In this document: one piece after another, positions 9,131-21,000 of the stretch
Layout: every line of letters begins with the position of its first letter
Position numbering within the stretch: position 1 is the first letter of the stretch
From: Larix kaempferi
Taxonomy: Eukaryota > Streptophyta > Pinopsida > Pinales > Pinaceae
Assembly (NCBI GenBank): GCA_027924585.1
Contig: BSBM01000047.1
Location: 21,763,501-21,827,500, forward strand
Reading direction: 5' to 3'
Length of the DNA: 64,000 nt
Position numbers and translations under genes: made by a program
The notes under the pieces: generated by a model
Databases searched by the model: none
What the model was told of the DNA's origin: nothing
What the model saw: only the letters and a program-made list of their open reading frames with translations

Positions 9131-10459
9131 TTATGTCACCATGGCATGTTCAGGTTGTCCCTTCAAATTGTACAAACCTCCCTCTTGCTTTCCAATCACT
9201 ACTGCATCATCTATGGTCTTTCCCTTTGGCCACATTAGGACTTGGCCATCCACAAATGCAACCCTCATACCTTTTGCATCTAATGCAGAAATGGAGAGTA
9301 AGTTCTTCTTGAGCCCAGGTATATAAAGTACTTCCTTCATCTTCAATGATTTTCCAGAATCTAGGTTGTAGGAGGCTTCACCACTTCCTTTGATTGGGTA
9401 TTGATAATCATCCCCAAGTTTCACCTTATGGGGTGATTCATGTTCAGAAAGGTTCACAAAAGATTCCTTGAACCTAGTCATGTGTTTGGAGGCCCCACTA
9501 TCAATCAACCAATCATTACAACCATGGGAGATTGTGCCTGTGAGTGCAGAGATCAGAACATACTCTTCTTCACTTGATGAGTCATCATCACTACTAATTT
9601 CTTCCCTAGCCTTTTTCTTTGGAGGTTCATCATCTTCGACAGCATGAGCATGATATCTTCTTTTGTTATTCTTTTTCTTTTTGTTGAAGTTGTTGTTGTT
9701 GTCTTTCTTCTTCTTGGGACAATCTGAAGCAAAGTGTCCCTTCTCATTGCAAGTGAAGCATCTGAGATCTTTCTTATCTTTATGATAATGGTGGTGAGAG
9801 GATCTTCTATTATGAGATGATTCCTTCTTGGATTTACCTCTTTTGGTGTGAGCTGCAAGAGCTTGATCTTCACCTCCCATCTTTTCTTCACGAGCTATAA
9901 GTCTAGCTTCTTCTTGAGAGCATTCTTCCCAAAGTCTGCTGAAGGAGATCAACTTCTTTCTTGCACAAATTCCTTGAATGAAGGAATCCCATGACCTGGG
10001 TAGGCCATTCAGAGTGGTCATCACCACTTCACCATTCTCCACCATTTCATCCACTGCTTCTAGTTGTTCCTTGATCTGGGAGACCCTTGAAAAGTAAGAT
10101 TGAATGGTTTCTCCATTCTGAAACTTTACTGCTTTCAATTGGTTCCGCAGGGTCATCTTCCGATTTATGTTCTTTCCTTCAAATAGCTTGGTCAAGGATT
10201 CAAACATCTCTTTGGGTGTCTTGAGAGAAGAAACATGGGGTATGAGATGGTCTTTGATAGAATCAGCAATGATTCTCTTTGCCTTGACCAAGTTCTTCTT
10301 GTGTAATGCCTTGGCCTCTTCATCCTCTGGGATAGGGATGTCTTCTTTCACATATGATTCCAACTCATTCTCTTCCAGTATTAGCCCAATCCTATACTTC
10401 CAGGCTCGGAAGTTATCAGCCCCTTCAAGCTTATCCTCAAGCTTGGTGTGGAGAGACAT
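9131..10459 (-). CDS. Copia-1 gag-protease, truncated after the protease
   Basis: The 442-residue frame starts MSLHTKLEDK at an ATG (10457-10459). Residues 1-190 form the Ty1/copia gag (UBN2-type) domain. A CCHC knuckle reads CFTCNEKGHFASDC near residue 235, in a very basic Lys-rich linker. An acidic Ser/Asp/Glu stretch follows, then the protease active site WLIDSGASKHMT. The open frame runs through the protease and ends at the start of the gag-pre-integrase domain (QPEHAMV), where element homology also stops. Gag is therefore probably still makeable, but integrase is not attached. Confidence 0.85.
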   Translation of the reverse strand: MSLHTKLEDKLEGADNFRAWKYRIGLILEENELESYVKEDIPIPEDEEAKALHKKNLVKAKRIIADSIKDHLIPHVSSLKTPKEMFESLTKLFEGKNINRKMTLRNQLKAVKFQNGETIQSYFSRVSQIKEQLEAVDEMVENGEVVMTTLNGLPRSWDSFIQGICARKKLISFSRLWEECSQEEARLIAREEKMGGEDQALAAHTKRGKSKKESSHNRRSSHHHYHKDKKDLRCFTCNEKGHFASDCPKKKKDNNNNFNKKKKNNKRRYHAHAVEDDEPPKKKAREEISSDDDSSSEEEYVLISALTGTISHGCNDWLIDSGASKHMTRFKESFVNLSEHESPHKVKLGDDYQYPIKGSGEASYNLDSGKSLKMKEVLYIPGLKKNLLSISALDAKGMRVAFVDGQVLMWPKGKTIDDAVVIGKQEGGLYNLKGQPEHAMVT

Positions 10460-11020
10460 CTTTAAGAGTACTTAAATGGAAATAGAAAAGATTTAGGACT
10501 TACCACTTGAAGTGCTGAAAACTGGATCTGGTCCCGGATTAGGGTTTGTCAAAGAAACCCTAAAAATTCAAAATGTGAATTTCAAAATTCCAAAAGGATA
10601 GAAAGATGCACCTTGGAGAGCTGATCATCCTAGTACATTCAGGATTTGAGATCAGCAAAGTCTTGCCCTTCAAAATTGCCTTTTTGTCCTCCCGGGTTCA
10701 CTAGGGAGAGCCCTGAATTAGGGTTTGAGTTTCCCGGAGATCTACCCAGCCAAAAATCTCAATCCAAAGCTCAAACCTTCGATTTTTGCAAGGAGCTTCC
10801 AGCTATGCCTTCAGGTTCCAGAAATTCCTATTTTTGTGGAAACCCTAATTTTTAGGGCCAAATCTGAAAATGCTCGGAACTGAATTCTGATTGGACAGAT
10901 AGATGCGCCTTGATGAGTAGATCGAATCTACTATACTGAATTTCAAAAATCTATGGAGAGAAACTCAATAAACAAGGAATACAAGCTTCCGTCACTACAA
11001 AATGTCTTCTTCTCAGTTAA

Positions 11021-11032
11021 GCTCTGATACCA
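11021..11032 (-). promoter_or_regulatory. Primer binding site of copia-1 (initiator tRNA-Met)
   Basis: The minus strand reads TGGTATCAGAGC directly after the 5' LTR with no spacer. It is complementary to the 3' end of plant initiator tRNA-Met, the usual primer of plant Ty1/copia elements. Confidence 0.93.
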
Positions 11033-11640
11033 TGTTAAATTTTTAGTATTAAATCACAATACTATAGGATCTTTGCTGAGAGAATAACATCTACAGTATA
11101 TCAATGCATGACAATCATAATATGACAAGCATCACAAGCATCACAAGAATCAAAAGCATAGAGACAAGAGACACAGAGTTTCCGTGGGGAAAACCCTAAG
11201 GTGAAAAACCCCACAACTTCCTCAAAGATAGAGAGAGCAATGGCTCAACCAAAATACAACCAAACAACACTGAGATAGTCTCCTAGCAGATGATCCTCCT
11301 CCTTCTCACTAGGGCGCCACTTTTCAGAGAGAGAGATAGATACTTTTTCGAGTGAGTAAAATAGAGATCTCCTATCTCTATTTATACTCACCTTTTTGCC
11401 CAGTGACTTACTGGGGCCGACTTGTCTACTTAGATACATCCACATTATATTATATATAATTCCGGGCTGACCCCAAATGGTGGTCTAATAACCCATCGGC
11501 AAGTTCACACACTTGCGACACTTGTCAATCCACATGACGACACTTCCTTATAGAGGAATAACACATCTCTTATAAGGGTACAATAAATATATATAAAATA
11601 TACAGATGAAATACATTCCGAAGTTATATATACATCAACA
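11033..11640 (-). repeat. 5' LTR of copia-1
   Basis: The LTR is 608 bp with the same termini as the 3' copy at 4437. The TATA box GTATAAATAG lies at 11378-11387 and fixes the direction of transcription as leftward. The target duplication ATAGA follows at 11641-11645. Confidence 0.93.
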
Positions 11641-12202
11641 ATAGAAAAACATCTAACTATGTAAAAGAAACTTTTTGTTTATGTTTGCAATATTGAGCAA
11701 TTCCAAATCCTTTAAGAGACCATGCAAAGTACAGAACTAATGCCAACTCAATGCTAAAACAAATTTTATGTTTTTCAAGATGAGAAACAAAGATTAAATT
11801 CAAATAAACACACAATCCAATCAAATGCAAAAAGCTTTCTAATCTTCTTATTAAATAGTGAAAGCAACCATAAACACTGGGCTTCCATTCATTTAAGCAT
11901 GCAAAAATTGGGAAAAGCATACAACAAATAATTTTATACCCAACCAAAGCAAAGGATCTACAAGGAAATATGTTTTGGTAAATCCATGTCTACATACAAA
12001 CATGCATTCAAGGTCCTAAACAACAGAAAGAACACTTGAGCTTTCACCTCCAAGGAAAGACCAAAAACATAAAAAAAACATAAAAATCCTACCAAAAGAG
12101 GAATTTTCACTCAAATTGGTATAAAATGACTCAAATACCCTCAATAGGTTCAAAATACAATCAAATAGGGACAATAGGGTTCAGTTAGATCCAAATTGGG
12201 TC
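11641..12202 (-). other. Leader of E1, right of copia-1, up to E4
   Basis: Continues the AT-rich E1 leader after the right ATAGA target copy (11641-11645). No gene or PBS was found. It ends at the E4 LTR; the five bases before that LTR are GGGTC (12198-12202). Their partner was not found, because the far end of E4 is a tandem, truncated copy. Confidence 0.45.
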
Positions 12203-13154
12203 TATTGTGCAGGAAAAATACCTTATAGTGAGGAGAAGACACTACCAACTTGGGCGGGGTGACAGGTAAATACATTCATTGTATTGCATTTAGTTCCTAC
12301 AAATGAAACCGATCAAGATATCAAAAGATGTACCTTTTATCGACGGCTGGTCCTAGATTTCATTTGGTCTTCCGCTTGATGAACCTGCAACACAAAGGAA
12401 ACCTTCCTCAGCGTATCTTGACTGCAATAAATATGATGAAATTGAAATAAATTAAACATCATTTACAATCAGATATTAAACCAAATTAACATACAATCCA
12501 ATAGACATTCGATTTGTGACAGGAAGGGTATTTCCACCTTTTTATTGTCAAAGAAGCATAAATCAGTACAAATATACCTGACATGTCAAGATGCTTCTGC
12601 AACCGAGTCCTGGGCTCCTGCTCTTCACAATGACTTGGGAATTCCTCCAGCGTAACAACACTTAAAGCATTCTTTCTAGGTCCCTCTCTCATGGATCCTC
12701 CTTGTATTTATGGGACAAGGTAGGCAGTTGGAATCGAGAGGTGGTTGAATTGGGAGGTTGGGGAAGTTGTAGAACCAACTTCAACTAATCCCAATTTGTA
12801 ATCTTAATATATTTTTGATTTCATCTTAAGATGTGCGTAGGTTTCATACAACAAGAGTAGCGCATAGAGAGCAACTTTTATGCTTTGCAACAAGTGTTTG
12901 CAACTTTTTTGAAGGTGTGCGCTGGTTGTCCTTGAGCATAGCAGCGCATCTTTTGAGGTGTGCACTGGTTTACTATAGCAAGAGTAGTGCACATGTGGTG
13001 AAATCAGGAGAAACAGTCAGATTCACAGCTGAAGAGTGAACTTCCACCAACAATTCATCTAGGTCAACCTATCTCTTCAATCCATGGTAGCCTTTTGTGT
13101 GATCAACGGAGCAATGTGATCACGGATGGAGAAGTGCAGATTTGACCTATAACA
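12203..13154 (-). repeat. 3' LTR of E4
   Basis: The LTR is 952 bp and aligns along its full length with 42205-43168. The left terminus reads TATTGTGCAGG where the other copy has TGTTGTGCAGG, so the terminal G is mutated. The right terminus is CCTATAACA. In element direction a TATA box CCATAAATAC lies at 12704-12713. Confidence 0.85.
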
Positions 13155-13167
13155 GATGCCACCTAAT
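13155..13167 (-). promoter_or_regulatory. Polypurine tract of E4
   Basis: GATGCCACCTAAT (plus strand) is the decayed form of GATGCCCCCTAAT seen beside the right LTR at 43169. On the minus strand it is a G-rich tract ending at the LTR start TGTTATAGG. The third related element has GATTGCCCCCTGA at 59926 in the same place. Confidence 0.75.
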
Positions 13168-15726
13168 GTGTGAGGTCAGAGGGAAACGATGGCCGAAATA
13201 CATTATAATTCCAAGTCAGAGGAGGAGCAAGAAATCGCATAACCAAGTCACAAAAACACCTGAAACAACGATCAAGGTCTGTGAGCAATTACAATCTTGA
13301 CATCATATAGATGTGTAGCATGATACAACATGATCTCCGATACATAACTTGGATATGTATATATAGCATGGCCACTAAAATACAAGCATGGATCCATGTC
13401 AAAATGAGAGATCATAGCCAAAACAACAAACTGGATCTATGTCTCATGAAGAGCCAAAATGAGTGAGGCTCAGTCTTGCGCAGCTTGGGTGATAACATAA
13501 ATATGGTGATGCTATCATGGTCCCAAGGTCTTCATCCAAAACAGCCTAAGGTACAAACCCTAACCATGCGAATAAATGAGCTGAAGTCGAACATGGGGGG
13601 TATCGTTTGATTACCGTTCATTGATGTATACTATTAACAAACGCGAGGGATTCCACCAATAATGATAATGGGGCCCCAGGTACCTAGTACGATCCAACAA
13701 GTGTGAATAAGAGGACTTGAAGTCGAACACTTGAGGAACCTGTCGAATAAAAGACATTGATGTATTCCCATTATTCAACAGCGAGGGAAACATCCACTGA
13801 TGACTGCAATCCCCAAGGTACTAGCCGAAACTCTAAACTTCATTCCCAGAGCATAATGAGCTGAAGTCGATGGGAAGAAGTCCATTGGAAGGGAGGCCTT
13901 AAGGCATCCTCCATCATCCAACACGAGGAACACTCAAAAGGTATGAGCTGATGTGGAGTAGGACAAGTAACAAGATGAAACAAACTGATTCCAGGATGGC
14001 CGACACATGAAGTCAAGGTAAACTACAGAATGGCCGACACAGGTTGTATCCTTGAACAGTGAGCACAACACAAAGTGAATTAGGCAGTTTTCAACATGAA
14101 GGTGAAGTGATATAAGCCTACAATGTAGGAGACATTGACATACCATCCATATGATTGGAAGAATAACCAATCGGGGGAGTAAAAACTCAGAGATCAACTT
14201 GATCCTAAGGTAAAAAACTAGAACCCAACTGAAATGATATACTCAAATAGGTGCTGTGTTCAAGGACATGACTGACTTAACTGCCTTTGAAACTGAAAAG
14301 ATGTGATATACCCTTCTTATCCCTTATTCTTTTTGGTAAAGGAATGTCCTTCTTGTTGTTTTAATGAGTCCAAGAAAGAAAACTCAATAAGTCCAAGCAT
14401 ATCAAAGTTTAACGAGCCCATGGGAGGAAGACTCATGACCTTCTTCATTGTTTACAGAGTTTGAAGAAGAAATAGAAGAATAATCTATAACACTGATCTC
14501 TGGATTTTAATATCAAGCCGAGATCTGTTTTTGCTCGTCGGTGTTTTCAATTTTAAGGAGTCTGAAAAACTTAAACAATAGCTCCATACACCTACCTGTG
14601 GATTTCAGTATCGAGCCCGGGTTGGTATATGCTCGCCGGTGTTTTCCCGTTTATAGAGTCTGAAAAAATTAAACAATCCTCTATATACCCTCTTGTGGAT
14701 TTCACATCGAGCCCGAGTGGGTGAGTGTCCGCTTGGTGTTTTCATGTTTCAAGAGCTTGAAAACCCTAAAGAAGGTTCCAAAAGTCCTTTTTTGTACAGT
14801 TAGTCTCCTCCCCCTAAAAAGTCTAAAACGATGAGAGAATAACTCTTATAGCTACGCATGACTAGAGTATTCCTTTTTCGTAAGTAATCCACAAAAGTCC
14901 GGAAAAGGGTTAAACTTATACTTAAGCAGATGGACCTTCAATTCCTTTAACGAGCTTGAAGAGAACAAGTCTGCTCGGCTATCTTGTTTAGTTTTTCAAA
15001 TAATCAAAACAAGAGCTTAAAACGACTTAAAAGACAACTTCTAGGATCGTATGTTCATGACCTACCAAAGAATAGGATCTCAATAATCGAGTTAGTAACT
15101 ATCGACAAATTTTCTCAATGACATAATAATTAAATGATATGGTACTTATATTGGTCCGTCAATAAACGAAATAAGTCATATTCGGTTTAATACTTTGAAA
15201 CTCTAGTGAAAATTTGAAATACCTAGGTTAAAACTACCTCACCAAAACTTGTAGGTATTAGTAATTAAATAGAACCTTTTAGGGACAATTTGAAACTATA
15301 CACTTTTGCAAAAAGTGGGTAAAAAATCAAAGTTCATTTTATATAAATTATTTCAAATTGAAAAATCAAATATCACAATTGGAGTTTTAGGGCAAAATTG
15401 GAGCAAAACCTTGATCTTCCTCCATTCACTGCGATCAAACCGGGCTACCAATCAACCTTCTGCTTCCACCAAGTAAGTTTATTCCTCCCATACTTGCAAT
15501 TTGATGCATTTTTTTGTCAATTTTCATGGTCAAAATCACTTTTTAGCAATGTTCATCACGTGTTTCTGCGTGTGCGCTACTGTTTGTGAGCAAAAGCAGT
15601 GCATACTAGCCAAGTGCACTGGTTTTGTTGAGGAAGAGCAGTGCTCAAACGTGACTGTCCAGTACAAATAGTAGCGCATACCCCTGAAAGTGAGGAAAAA
15701 AGTGGAAAAGACTAAAAAATTGACTG
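13168..15726 (-). other. Long 3' non-coding region of E4 with internal repeats
   Basis: No gene was found in these 2.5 kb. The part at 13168-14172 is repeated at 43182-44188. Inside it, blocks with TGAAGTCGA and a GCGAGGGA or ATTGATGTAT partner recur about every 140 bp (near 13572, 13717 and 13860). The part at about 14250-15060 aligns with 61130-61680 of element C, including GACTAGAGTATTCCTTTTTCGTAA. That shared block implies a conserved role or close kinship of the two elements. Confidence 0.65.
14499..14790 (-). repeat. Three tandem copies of a 98-bp unit in the E4 3' region
   Basis: Copies start near 14501, 14599 and 14696 with TGGATTT, followed by TCGAGCCCG, GCTCGCCGGTGTTTTC and GAGTCTGAAAA. 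Element C has two or more copies of the same unit near 61185-61390, with a period of about 100 bp. The motif is therefore old and kept in two separate families. Confidence 0.7.
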
Positions 15727-15738
15727 TTGCTTAGAAGA

Positions 15739-15989
15739 ATGGTTCTTGTCTGGTGTGAAAGGGAGCATGAGGACATAGATCGAATAACATTACAAGATCC
15801 GGTGACCCTTCATGCGCTCCGAAGATGTGGACTATTGAAATTTTATAGAACGGTTAATATGTGGGCACTAAACCGCTTGCTTCAGAGGCTTGTCCAATAC
15901 TGGGATGCCGAGGCCTTGGTGTTTGATATCCAAGGAGAAATACTGGAAATCACCATAGACAACATCTACTTTATCATGGGTCTCTCTCA
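15739..15989 (+). pseudogene. Antisense PMD-like ORF of E4, exon 1 first part
   Basis: This ORF runs opposite to the E4 genes, from an ATG at 15739 (MVLVWCEREHEDIDR). The pattern LHALRRCGLL, then LNRLLQRLVQYWDAEALVF, a GEILEITIDNIYFIMGL block, fits the plant mobile domain (PMD, PF10536), where a helix, a WRPET-like stretch and GEMTITLEDVAYLLGL occur in the same order. Copia-2 inserted after MGLS at 15989. The frame continues without a shift at 22752 (RRGDFVN). Antisense extra ORFs between pol and the 3' LTR are known in Tat-lineage elements such as Grande. The PMD match is by eye. Confidence 0.6.
15985..15989. repeat. Target site of copia-2, left copy
   Basis: TCTCA precedes the LTR and TCTCG follows it at 22747-22751. 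The one mismatch is probably a later mutation of the left copy, since the right copy restores CGG (Arg) in the interrupted ORF. Confidence 0.75.
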
Positions 15990-16594
15990 TGTTAAATTTT
16001 GAGCATTAATTCACAATACTCTTGGATATTTACTAAGAGAATAACATATACAGTATATCAATGCATAACAATCACAATAAGCATGACAAGCATCACAAGA
16101 ATCAAAAGCATGAGAGACAAGAGACACGGAGTTTCCGTGGGGAAAACCCTAAGGTGAAAAACCCCACAACTTCCTCAGAGATAGAGAGAGCAATGGATCA
16201 ACCAAAGTACAACGAAAATACACTTGAGATAGTCTCATGGTAGCAGATGATCCTCCTCCTCACTAGTACGCCACTTTCTGAGTGAGAGAAGTGTGACTTT
16301 TCGAATAATGAAAATAGAGATCTCCCGATCTCTATTTATACTAACTTGTTTGCCCAGTTACACTATGGGGCCGACTTGTCCATCTAGATACATCCACAAT
16401 ATAATATATATTTCAGGGCCGACCCCACACATGGTGGTCTAATAACCCATCGGAAAGTACACACACTTGCGACACTTGTCAATCCACATGACGACACTTC
16501 CTTATAGAGGAATAACACATCTCTTATAATGGTACAATAAATATATATGAAATACATAGATGAAATACATTCTGAAGTTACATATACATCAACA
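15990..16594 (-). repeat. 3' LTR of copia-2
   Basis: The LTR is 605 bp, from TGTTAAATTTT to ATCAACA. The TATA box GTATAAATAG (minus strand) lies at 16332-16341. The partner LTR is 22142-22746. Confidence 0.92.
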
Positions 16595-16607
16595 CTCCCT
16601 CTTAACT
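16595..16607 (-). promoter_or_regulatory. Polypurine tract of copia-2
   Basis: CTCCCTCTTAACT, the same as in copia-1, directly abuts the 3' LTR. It reads as a purine tract on the minus strand. Confidence 0.85.
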
Positions 16608-16829
16608 AGGAAGGTATTTCTCGACACAGTTCTGCTTGACAAGTCTTCTTCTCGGGATCATCGTCATCATCATTGTCACTGCTACTACCATCTCAACCAA
16701 TCTATGACTCTACTCGTCATAGGAAGTTCTACAGAGCCAGTCCTTTTTCATACTGGATGTAGGCCCACCACCTGCAGGTCTTCATCATCACTGGCCATAC
16801 TGTGGAATCCTCAAGACTTATTACGTGCA

Positions 16830-17400
16830 TCACAAAACCTGGCTGCATCATCCCAAGCTATTACGAGCACACAGCTCTACCTGTCGGATCTCCCAGGAGC
16901 ACATTACATGTGACCCATCACAAAACTTGGCTGAAGCATCCCAGGCTGTTACGAGCACACAGCTCTACCTGTCGGATCTCCCAGGAGCACATTACATGTG
17001 ATCTCACCACAAAACCTGGCTGAAGCATCTGAGGCCTTTTTCATCCTGTCCAGATCTCCCAGGAGCAAATTACATGTGGTCCACCACAAAACCTGGCTGA
17101 AGCATCTGAGGCCTTTTTCATCCTGTCCAGATCTCCCAGGAGCAAATTACATGTGGTCATGGCAAAACCTGGCTGAAGCATCTGAGGACTTTTTCATCCT
17201 GTCCAGATCTCCCAGGAGCAAATTACATGCCATAGGACAAAACCTCGCAAGAGCATCTCAGGATGTTATGGGTACACAACTCCGACCTGAAGATCTCCCA
17301 GGGCACAAATTACATGTCCTCCTAGAGCAATGTCTCGAAAGAGCATCTCAGGCTATTATGGGTACGCAACTCCGACCTATAGGATCTCCCAGACATGCTC
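16830..17400 (-). repeat. Tandem repeats in the 3' tail of copia-2
   Basis: About seven copies of a 75-90 bp unit start near 16837, 16925, 17014, 17091, 17167, 17242 and 17331. Each carries AAAACCTGGCTG or AAAACCTCG, and ATCTCCCAGGRGCA then ATTACATG. The unit is the same as in copia-1, but the most common variant differs (CTGGCTGAAGC versus CTCGAAAGAGC), so the array has been homogenised separately in the two elements. Confidence 0.85.
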
Positions 17401-17930
17401 ATCTGCACAACTTGATCCACGACCACAAAGTATCATCTGATACTCACCATGCATCATCCTGATGTACACATGATCATCATCACTGCAACATCCTGCTACA
17501 TGTCATCTGGAGAAGCTCGTCATCCACGATCACCCTGATCATACAATGCATCCATTTGATGCACACCAAGTATCTACCTGATACATATCATCATACACAG
17601 TGTATCCACCTTATACATAGATACATGATCCATACAATGTATCCATCAACATACATGATATACCTGATCATACCTTATACATATCAATATACATGATCTA
17701 CCTGATCATACAATGTATCCACCTGATACATATACAGATACATGGTCCAAGCATCCAACATGATGCATATACAAAATACATACAAATGATCCAACCGATC
17801 ATATCCAACATCCAACATGATCCGTACATACATAGAAAATGATCCAACTGATCATATCCAGTATCCAACATGATGCGTACATACATATACATATAAATGA
17901 TCCAATTGATCATACAAAGCATAAACTAGA
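17400..17930 (-). repeat. TGATCA-rich palindromic repeats in copia-2 tail
   Basis: This is the counterpart of 5930-6460 in copia-1, with many copies of ATGATC, CTGATCAT, TACCTGATACAT and ATCCAACATGATGC. The short frames on both strands are by-products. It lies between the repeat array and the end of RNase H. Confidence 0.7.
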
Positions 17931-18027
17931 ACATCATCCTGATGCTCATCATCCAGCGCTTACATCCACAGCCATGTGAAGGATCCTCCTTCCAACATGC
18001 TTGGAATGGCTTTAGCAAATGTGTCCA

Positions 18028-21000
18028 TCACTTCTTCCTCGAAGTGTCCTCGATCTGAAGAACACCAAGCCTCTCCTTATAGTACTCGAACTTCACCCTG
18101 GCTAGTGGCTTCATCAGCACATCTGCAATCTGCTTGTCCGTCGCAACATACAAGAATTTCACAGCTCCTCTCTGCACCATATCCATGATATAGTGATATT
18201 TGATCTCTATGTGTTTCAACCTGTCATGAAACACTGGGTTCTCAGACAGCTTCACACAACTCTGGTTATCGCAGAAGATACCAGTAGCATCCAATGGGAG
18301 ATCAAATAACTCAGACAGTAGCTTCCGTAGCCATATTGCCTCACAACTAGCTGAACAGGCTGCAACATACTCTGCCTCAGCTGTACTCAGTGCTACGCAG
18401 GACTACTTCCTGCTAAACCAAGAGATTACACCTTATCCCATACTGAAGCAGCATCCAGATGTGCTCTTCCTATCTCCAGCACTGCCAGCCCAATCTGAAT
18501 CAACATAACCCTGCAAGTTAAACTTTTGATTCACATTATACTTGAGCCCATAATCCACTGTACCCTTTAGGTACCTCAGAACATGCTTTACAGAAACAAG
18601 GTGAATACTCCTCGGATCCGTTAGGAACTGGCTCAATGTGTTCACAGCAAAGAAAATATCTGGTCTCGTGTTCGTCAGGTACATCAAGGACCCAATCATC
18701 TGACGATACATAGAGACATCAACCGGCTCAGATGAAGCATCACATAGAAGCTTCAGATTCGATGCCATAGGTGTGGCCATGGCCTTGGAATCCATCATCC
18801 CAAATCTCTTTAGGATATCTACTGTGTACTTCCCTTGACCAAGGAAGATCCCATCTGCACTTTGCCACACCTCCATACCTAGGAAATAATGCATCATTCC
18901 CAAATCTTTCATATCGAACTCAGCAGCAAGCTTCCTCTTAGTATCTACAATCAATTTGTCATCTCCTGTTACAAATAAGTCATCCACATATAGGAGTAGA
19001 ATCACAGGATTTCCTTCCTCAACCTTGGCATCCTTCCATTCTTTCTTTTCCGTTGCTTCTTCATAATTGGAAGGTTCTTTGTTCATAATGTCACAGAGTA
19101 AAGCAACATAGCTGGTATGTGATCTGGTTCTCTTCTTTGCTCTGTGTTCTTCTTCTGGAATGCCAAATCTTTCTGCATCTTGAATGAGCTCTCTAGCCCA
19201 TGCAGGTTTCCTCCTGTGAGAGTTATCCTCACGGGGTGGATCTACAAGTTCTTGCGGATCTTCAAACTCACGAACAACTTCTGGAATTGCTTCAATCATG
19301 GTAGTGTCTTGAAATCTAGTTTCCTTAGGTTCTTCATAAACTTCGATAGGTGCCTTCCTTGATTTGATGAATGCTGAGTTTTCATCAAATGTCACATCCC
19401 TGCTGACATCAATCTTTTTGAACCCTAGAAAGTATATTCTGTAAGCCTTCGAGCTTTCATTGTAACCCACAAAGATACCCTTCTTTCCTGAAGGATCTAG
19501 TTTGGTCCTCTTTTCCTTTGGGACATGAGTGTATACTGGACAACCAAATATTCTGAGATGGCTGACTTCAGGTTTCTTACCAGAAAAGACCTCTTCTGGT
19601 GTCTTGTTGTCCACTATCTTGTGGGGTGTTCTGTTCTGCACATATACAACTGTTCTAGCTGCTTCTGCCCATAAATGCATAGGTAGATCCTGGTCATGCA
19701 GCATTGCCCTTGCTGCTTCCATGATTGTTCTGTTCTTCCTTTCTGCAACTCCATTCTGTTGTGGATTGTAAGGAGCAGTCAACTCCCTCTTAATCCCTGA
19801 ATCACTGCAAAGCTTCTTGAAGTCACCTGAGGTGAATTCTCCACCATTGTCGGATTTGAATGTTTTGATCTTATTGTTAGTTTGATTCTCCATCAAGGTT
19901 TTGAATTCCTTGAACTTATCAAACACCTCATCTTTGTTCTTCGAGAAGTATACCTAAGTCTTCCTGGAGAAGTCATCAGTAAATGAGACATAGTAAACAT
20001 ACCCATTTAGAGAACTGGATGACATAGGACCACATACATCTGAGTGGATGATTTCCAGGATATCCTTTGCCTTTCTTTCACTGCTTGGGAAAGCCTTCTT
20101 AATGTTCTTACCTTTTGCACATCCTTTGCAAACACCTTCATGTTTGGTCTTGATTTCAGGAAGACCCTCTGCAACCTTGCTTGCAATTGGAAGTTCCCTA
20201 TAGTGCATATGAGCAAGTCTTCTATGCCAAAGTTCACTTTGCTCCATGGATTCATGCACCATGGCATGTTCAGGTTGTCCCTTCAATTTATACAAACCTC
20301 CCTCTTGCTCTCCAATCACTACTACATCATCTATGGTCTTTCCCTTTGGCCACATTAGGACTTGGCCATCCACAAATGCAACCCTCATACCTTTTGCATC
20401 CAATGCAGATATGGAGAGTAATTTCTTCTTGAGCCCAAGTACATAAAGGACTTCTTTCATCTTCAAAGATTTTCCAGAATCTAGGTTGTAGGAGGCTTCA
20501 CCACTTCCTTTGATTGGGTATTGATAATCATCCCCAAGTTTCACCTTATGGGGTGATTCATGTTCAGATAGGTTCACAAAAGATTTCTTAAACCTAGTCA
20601 TGTGTTTGGAAGCCCCACTATCAATTAACCAATCATTACAACCATGGGTGATAGTACCTGTGAGAGCAAAGATCAGAACATACTCTTCTTCACTTGATGA
20701 GTCATCATTACTATCATCACTTTCTACCCTAGCCTTCTTCTTGGGTGGTTCATCATCCTCAGCATCATGAGCATGAAACCTTCTTTTGCTGCCCTTCTTC
20801 TTCTTGTTGAAGTTGTTGTTGTCCTTCTTGTTCTTGGGACAATTTATGGCAATATGTCCTTTCTCATTACAGGTGAAGCATATTCTTCTTTCTTTGAAGT
20901 GATGTGAAGATTTCTTGGAATGAGATGGCTCTCTCTTGGACTTCCCTTTCTTGGTGTGAGCTGTGAGAGCTTGATCTTCATTCCCCATCTTTTCTTCTTG

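Larger units (their letters stand above)
4437..11640 (-). mobile_element. Full-length Ty1/copia retrotransposon (copia-1), nested in E1
   Basis: The element is 7204 bp, with 608-bp LTRs at both ends, a perfect 5-bp target duplication, a PBS matching initiator tRNA-Met and a purine tract. By eye I count about five mismatches between the LTRs, so the insertion is recent. Gag and protease are mostly readable, but integrase is lost or replaced by degenerate sequence, and RT is deleted in the middle with an altered active site. The order gag-PR-(INT)-RT-RNase H is that of Ty1/copia. About 1.4 kb between RNase H and the 3' LTR is made of tandem repeats. It belongs to the same family as copia-2. Confidence 0.93.

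Noticed and set aside
9553-9891. Overlapping minus-strand ORF of 112 codons
   Set aside because: It is a shifted frame through the Lys-rich knuckle region of copia-1 gag.
12198-12202. GGGTC as target duplication of E4
   Set aside because: No matching copy was found beyond the right LTR, which is followed by interior sequence instead.
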